Source of the DNA: Dethiosulfatarculus sandiegensis
Lineage (GTDB): Bacteria > Desulfobacterota > Desulfarculia > Desulfarculales > Desulfarculaceae
Assembly (NCBI RefSeq): GCF_000931935.2
Contig: NZ_AZAC01000015.1
Location: forward strand, 55,518-119,517
DNA: 64,000 nucleotides
Direction of reading: 5' to 3'
The position numbers were made by a program, and so were the translations under genes. Below, piece by piece: positions 60,333-64,000 of this stretch. How positions within the stretch are numbered: position 1 is the first letter of the stretch; every line of letters starts with the position of its first letter. Below the pieces are notes generated by a model. That model was not told the DNA's origin and made no database searches. It was given only the letters and a program-made list of their open reading frames with translations.

Positions 60333-62831
60333 TTATCCCCTGGGTCTGCCCAGGCGGGAAGGGTCTCCGCCCATTAAACTCAAGATGGCCGGCGCCACAT
60401 CTGTGGCATGGGCCTTTCCGTTTTCGCCCTTCATCCAGGACAGGCAATAAAAACCGTTGGGCTGGGGAATTTTGTCCTGATGGGCATAAGACCTTTGCCC
60501 CAATATGGCGTAGTGCTCAGGGTTGAGTCCCTGGAGCGCTCCTTCTATCCAGGCGTAAACCTGCTGATAGGCGGTGAAGGTCTTGTAATGAGCCAGGTCA
60601 TGGGCCTTTTGCATGTGATCCAGGGCGGTGAAGCCCACCACCAGCACATCCACCGCAGGCATGGCCAAGGCCGCGGCCAGTTTGTTTCTCTCCAGTTGAT
60701 ATAAAAAGGCCTCGTGCCTTATGTCTGTCTCCAGTTTTTGGCCCGTGGTCTGGTCGTCAAACTCGCTTAAGGCAAAGTCAGCCCGGTATCCCTTGGCCAA
60801 GACCCTGGGGGTTAGCTCCTTGGGACTTACCATGGAAGACTCCAGAAGACCGGCCGGATAGCCGGAGATGCTGAAGCCGGGCAACCCTGCCGGAGGATGC
60901 CCAAAGGGGGCGGCCACCAGGCCCAGACTGAGGTTTTCCGGCATGAGCTCCCAGAGAATCGGGGTCTTGAGGTCTTTAAAAGAGACGGTTTCGGATCTGG
61001 CTGGTTCCTTTATCAGGCCATGGTCCCAGGATCCGGTTAAAACAGTGGCCCAGGCCGGCAGGTCCATGCCTTGGCCTTGAGGGTCCAGAAGCTCTCCCCA
61101 GGCCTTGCCCATCAGAAAATGAGGGGCGGGCTGGCGCACCATCTCCGGACTCATGCCGCTGACCAGAAATACCACCAGCTTGGGCGGTTTCTTCGCCACT
61201 GTGGGAGCATGGTGGTCCGGGGCCTGGCGGCAGCTTTCATAGCGGGCCTTGGTGTCGTCATCTTTGGGCACTTGGCCCAAATAGCGTTCATAGCAATAGG
61301 CCGCTTGGGTGGGGTCGCCCTTTTTGAACAATATGTCCCCCAGCATGCGCCAGGCCCAGCCGTGCCCCGGATGGGCGTTCAAGCCCTTGATAAGCCAGTA
61401 TTCAGCCTCGGAAGCGCTGCCTTCTTCCATCAGGGCCTTGCCCAGGTTCAAAAGCGCCTCGGCATCCCTGGGGAAAATATCCAGGGCCTGTTTCAGTATC
61501 TCCGCCGCCTGACGGGGCTGGCCCTGTTTTAAAACCGAAAGCCCCCTGGTTTTGATGGCTTCGGAACTCTCTTCTTTCATCTTTTGGTCACAGGCGTTTT
61601 TAAGCTCCGTCACCCAGGCCCAGTCTGGGTGGGACTCTGCGGCCAGGGGTAAAAGCTCCACCGCCAGAGGCAGATGCCCTGATCCCAAAAGATTCTGCAA
61701 AAGGGACTGGATAGCCTTTTCGGCGTCCCTTTCCGTGAGCATGCGTTTGAAGGCGTGTGTGGCTTGGTCATCCTTGCCCAGGTGAGCCGCGGCCACCACC
61801 CAGCGGAACAGGGCATAGTTGATCTGATCGTAGGTCATGTTTTCAAAGAAAACGAACCGTTCGGGATGCTCCTTGCATTCATCCTGGGCTGCCAGGAATT
61901 TTTCTGCCAGTTCGCAGACTTCTTCCCAACGCTGGTGCCTGTAATGCACCCAGACCATGAAAAAGAGCGGGTCAGGGTAATAGGGCATTTTCTCCAGGCA
62001 GGCCGGTGCGGCCTCAAGCAACTCTTCATCCCGTTCAAGCAGGGTCAGTCCGTTCAGTAAAGGGTAATAGGTGTGGGGATAGTCCTTGGCGTCGCCCCTT
62101 CTGCTGTCCAGAAGGTTAAGCGCCGTGCGGGCCACCTCCACCGCTTCGGGCATGGTCTCCCTGCGGCTTAAAAGGGTGTGGGCCAGATAGGAGTGAGCCT
62201 GGTAGTTGTCCGGTTCTTCCTCCACCCATTTACGGATCATGATAAGGCGGCGCTGATGCTTGGCCTCCATTACCTCGGGGGTTTCATTGTATCCATAGTG
62301 GATCAGCTTTACCTTGGACCTGGCCATGGTTCCGGGCACAGTGGGCCGGTTATGCACCTTGCCCTCATAACGAAACCCAACGTGATTGCGGAAAAGGCGG
62401 GGATGCAGGATAAAGGTTTCTCCCCCGGCTGTGACATCGTTGTAAAGTTCAAATAAAAAACCGCAGATTTTTTTGGGGGCGTTCACCAACTGACGCATCA
62501 GGGGAGCGGATTTCTGGTCCAGCTCCTCGTCAGCGTCCAGGATAAGCATCCAGTCACAGGTGGCATAGGAAAGGGACTGATTCCTGGCCTTGGAAAAACT
62601 GTGCTCCCAGGGGTGATGATAAATTTTGGCCCCGAAGCTTTCGGCGATTTCAACCGTCCGGTCAGTGGAGCCGGTGTCCACCACTATGATTTCATCCACC
62701 CAGGGCTTGGCGCTTTTCAAGGCGGTGGCCAGTCGCTTTTCTTCATTTTTTACTATCATGCACAGGCTTATGCTGGGGCGGCTCCCGGTTGTTTTTTGGT
62801 TTGGGGAGTTTTTATCAGTTGTTTGAGGCAT
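60333..62831 (-). CDS. GT2 glycosyltransferase-TPR-phosphodiesterase-like fusion
   Basis: The 832-residue protein begins with a GT2 domain (about 20-250: SLCMIVKNEEKRLATALKSA, VVDTGSTDRTVEIAESFGAK, and the metal motif LILDADEELD). A long run of TPR-like helices follows (about 270-550, for example AEALLNLGKALMEEGSASEA). From about 555 it has an alkaline-phosphatase-superfamily type I phosphodiesterase-like domain (VVFLVSGMSPEMV, AWATVLTG, VVGFTALDHMQKAHD, ILSLMGGDPSRLG). The first metal-ligand Asp of the superfamily (usual DGM) is Ser here, so activity is uncertain. It lies directly upstream of fliC, transcribed away from it. A role in flagellin glycosylation is inferred. Confidence 0.82.
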   Translation of the reverse strand: MPQTTDKNSPNQKTTGSRPSISLCMIVKNEEKRLATALKSAKPWVDEIIVVDTGSTDRTVEIAESFGAKIYHHPWEHSFSKARNQSLSYATCDWMLILDADEELDQKSAPLMRQLVNAPKKICGFLFELYNDVTAGGETFILHPRLFRNHVGFRYEGKVHNRPTVPGTMARSKVKLIHYGYNETPEVMEAKHQRRLIMIRKWVEEEPDNYQAHSYLAHTLLSRRETMPEAVEVARTALNLLDSRRGDAKDYPHTYYPLLNGLTLLERDEELLEAAPACLEKMPYYPDPLFFMVWVHYRHQRWEEVCELAEKFLAAQDECKEHPERFVFFENMTYDQINYALFRWVVAAAHLGKDDQATHAFKRMLTERDAEKAIQSLLQNLLGSGHLPLAVELLPLAAESHPDWAWVTELKNACDQKMKEESSEAIKTRGLSVLKQGQPRQAAEILKQALDIFPRDAEALLNLGKALMEEGSASEAEYWLIKGLNAHPGHGWAWRMLGDILFKKGDPTQAAYCYERYLGQVPKDDDTKARYESCRQAPDHHAPTVAKKPPKLVVFLVSGMSPEMVRQPAPHFLMGKAWGELLDPQGQGMDLPAWATVLTGSWDHGLIKEPARSETVSFKDLKTPILWELMPENLSLGLVAAPFGHPPAGLPGFSISGYPAGLLESSMVSPKELTPRVLAKGYRADFALSEFDDQTTGQKLETDIRHEAFLYQLERNKLAAALAMPAVDVLVVGFTALDHMQKAHDLAHYKTFTAYQQVYAWIEGALQGLNPEHYAILGQRSYAHQDKIPQPNGFYCLSWMKGENGKAHATDVAPAILSLMGGDPSRLGRPRG

Positions 62832-63337
62832 GTTGCTCTCCGTGGCTTTAAATGCACAATGTCCCTTAACAGGAAATAGCCCTGGACAAGAGGGCCGCCT
62901 CTAAAAGACGGCAAGGCAACCGATCAGAAACCCTGGTTTTTTAGTGAAAAGGGTTTGCTCGAAGTTTAGTCACACCAGACTATAAGTGTCAACTATACCT
63001 TTTTGGAATCATACCTTAAAAGCCTCCGTCAGTGGGTTGGGATGCGGATGCTGCTTGGAAGTGAAACAAAATGACTTCCAGGCCGTTTGGGTTTTTGCAT
63101 AGGAAGGGCGGCTTATTGAAACTATGCGGAATTGTATAATTTATTTCAAAGAGGGGGGGTGGTTTTAGTAGTAATTCAATAAAATACTAGTGAAATTATA
63201 AGGTTATAGGAAGTAATCATGTATTTTTCTTGAAGCTGGTCTTAGGTAAATGGAACTATGCCTGCCTCCGGAGGGGCTAATAAAAAAGTGTCTTTTGGGC
63301 CTATTGATCTGAAAAAAAACAAAAATACAAAAAAACC
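62832..63337. other. intergenic region upstream of the fliC promoter
   Basis: About 500 bases, increasingly AT-rich toward fliC. Apart from the divergent promoter region of the GT2 fusion gene, nothing was recognised. GGCAAGGCAACC around 62910-62922 was compared with c-di-GMP riboswitches and rejected. Confidence 0.45.
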
Positions 63338-63365
63338 TTTAACTCAAAAATCCTATTGCCGATAA
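63338..63365 (+). promoter_or_regulatory. sigma-28 (FliA) promoter of fliC
   Basis: GCCGATAA at 63358-63365 is an exact -10 consensus, 132 bases before the fliC start codon. The -35 region at 15-base spacing is TTTAA, a weak match to TAAAG, so the call rests on the -10 element and the gene context. Confidence 0.75.
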
Positions 63366-63497
63366 GACCTATGAAGCTGATGGATTTAGGCACCGGGAAT
63401 TCCCGGCGGCAAGGGGACAAGGAGCAAACCGCAAAGCATCCCGCCATAAGTTAAGCGCCAAAAGGATCTTGGCGCGCACGGACCAAGGAGGGTTCAA
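63366..63497 (+). promoter_or_regulatory. fliC mRNA leader with probable CsrA-binding sites
   Basis: The leader of about 130 bases holds seven GGA motifs. One lies in the loop of a 6-bp hairpin (GCGCCA 63455-63460, loop AAAGGATCT, TGGCGC 63470-63475). Another is inside the Shine-Dalgarno AAGGAGG (63485-63491), 23 bases apart. This is the geometry of a CsrA-repressed flagellin leader, consistent with csrA-fliW at 36947-37640. A 14-base palindrome (CCGGGAATTCCCGG) lies near 63393-63406. Confidence 0.65.
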
Positions 63498-64000
63498 ATG
63501 TCGTTGGTTGTCAATCACAACATGATGGCCATGAATGCGGCCAGGAATTTGTCGACGATTTACGGTCGACTGGCCAAGTCCACTCAGAGGTTGTCCTCTG
63601 GCCTTAGGGTCAATGACGCTTCCGACGACGCAGCCGGTCTTGCCATCCGCGAACTGATGCGGGCCGACATCCAGGTAATCAACCAGGGTATCAGGAACGC
63701 CAGCGATGCCATCAGCATGATTCAGACTGCTGAAGGCGCCATGAACGTCATTGATGAAAAGCTGGTGAGGATGAAGGAATTGGCCGAACAGGCGGCCACC
63801 GGCACCTACACCACTGCCCAGCGCGAGATCATGGACTCTGAATATCAGGCCATGGCCGCTGAGATCGACCGTATTGCCAATGCCACGGACTTCAACGGCG
63901 TCAAGCTTCTTGACGGCACTTTGAATAACTTCCATGAAGGTTCGGGCATGAAGGTGCACTTTGGCACCGGCAACTCCAGCGCGGAAGACTATTACTTCAT
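63498..64000 (+). CDS. fliC: flagellin, N-terminal part
   Basis: Flagellin is the filament subunit. The visible 167 residues hold the complete N-terminal D0/D1 helices (LVVNHNMMAMNAARNLSTIY, RLSSGLRVNDASDDAAGLAI, RELMRADIQVINQGIRNASD, then ISMIQTAEGAMNVIDEKLV). The conserved region AAEIDRIANATDFNGVKLLD follows, and then the sequence leaves the window. AAGGAGGG is five bases before ATG 63498. The central domain, which would show glycosylation sites, is not in view. It is expressed from the sigma-28 promoter and probably repressed by CsrA. Confidence 0.97.
   Translation, partial: MSLVVNHNMMAMNAARNLSTIYGRLAKSTQRLSSGLRVNDASDDAAGLAIRELMRADIQVINQGIRNASDAISMIQTAEGAMNVIDEKLVRMKELAEQAATGTYTTAQREIMDSEYQAMAAEIDRIANATDFNGVKLLDGTLNNFHEGSGMKVHFGTGNSSAEDYYF

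Noticed and set aside
62880..62960. Possible c-di-GMP riboswitch (GGCAAGGCAACC, GAAACC)
   Set aside because: The conserved order of the GEMM core and its two helices could not be built on either strand.

Overview
The window is a flagellar and motility superlocus from a Gram-negative, polarly or sparsely flagellated bacterium, most likely a Desulfobacterota (former Deltaproteobacteria, sulfate-reducer type). The reasons are P- and L-ring genes (flgH, flgI), FlhF/FlhG, sigma-54 type -24/-12 promoters in front of flagellar operons, the CsrA-FliW pair, and an FlgM operon carrying a DVU0524-type partner. The lineage is inferred from gene families and order, not from a marker gene. GTG and TTG starts are frequent, often with a strong AGGAGG in front.

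Layout. 1-5.0 kb holds housekeeping genes: a partial methyltransferase, an alpha/beta hydrolase, rsmE-prmA, dtd and a DUF1285-like gene, closed by a strong terminator. 5.1-10.2 kb is the hook operon fliK-flgD-flgE behind a sigma-54 promoter. 10.9-26.0 kb is a long operon behind a second sigma-54 promoter: motA, two motB-like genes (the first lacks the essential Asp), fliL, fliM, fliN, fliO, fliP, fliQ, fliR, flhB, flhA, flhF, flhG, fliA, cheY, a second fliL and two small accessory genes. 26.5-37.6 kb is the rod/ring/junction operon flgF, flgG, flgA, flgH, flgI, flgJ-M23, flgN, flgK, flgL, csrA, fliW, behind a consensus sigma-54 promoter. 37.7-40.7 kb is a non-flagellar interruption: an MBL-fold hydrolase, a decayed M20 peptidase and a tetR that has lost its 5' end. 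40.7-41.6 kb is flgM with its DVU0524-type partner, driven by a sigma-28 promoter on the minus strand. 42.4-52.9 kb is a sigma-54-preceded run of glycosyltransferase and Maf/DUF115-type genes ending in two small coiled-coil proteins. 53.6-56.7 kb is fliD-fliS on the minus strand. A GT9-like gene follows at 57.0 kb. An AT-rich patch at 58.2-60.3 kb carries a YybH/DUF4440 protein, a CYTH (CyaB-like) protein and a tyrosine-recombinase remnant. A giant GT2-TPR-phosphodiesterase-like gene precedes fliC, which starts at 63498 and runs off the window.

How it works together. Sigma-54 would drive the basal, export, hook and glycosylation genes. FliA, made from the long operon, is held by FlgM until the hook is complete and then transcribes flgM and fliC from sigma-28 elements. 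CsrA/FliW probably set flagellin translation through a GGA-rich fliC leader. The glycosyltransferases placed between flgM, fliD and fliC probably modify flagellin. The genes fliE, fliF, fliG, fliH, fliI, fliJ, flgB, flgC and the sigma-54 activator are not in this window.
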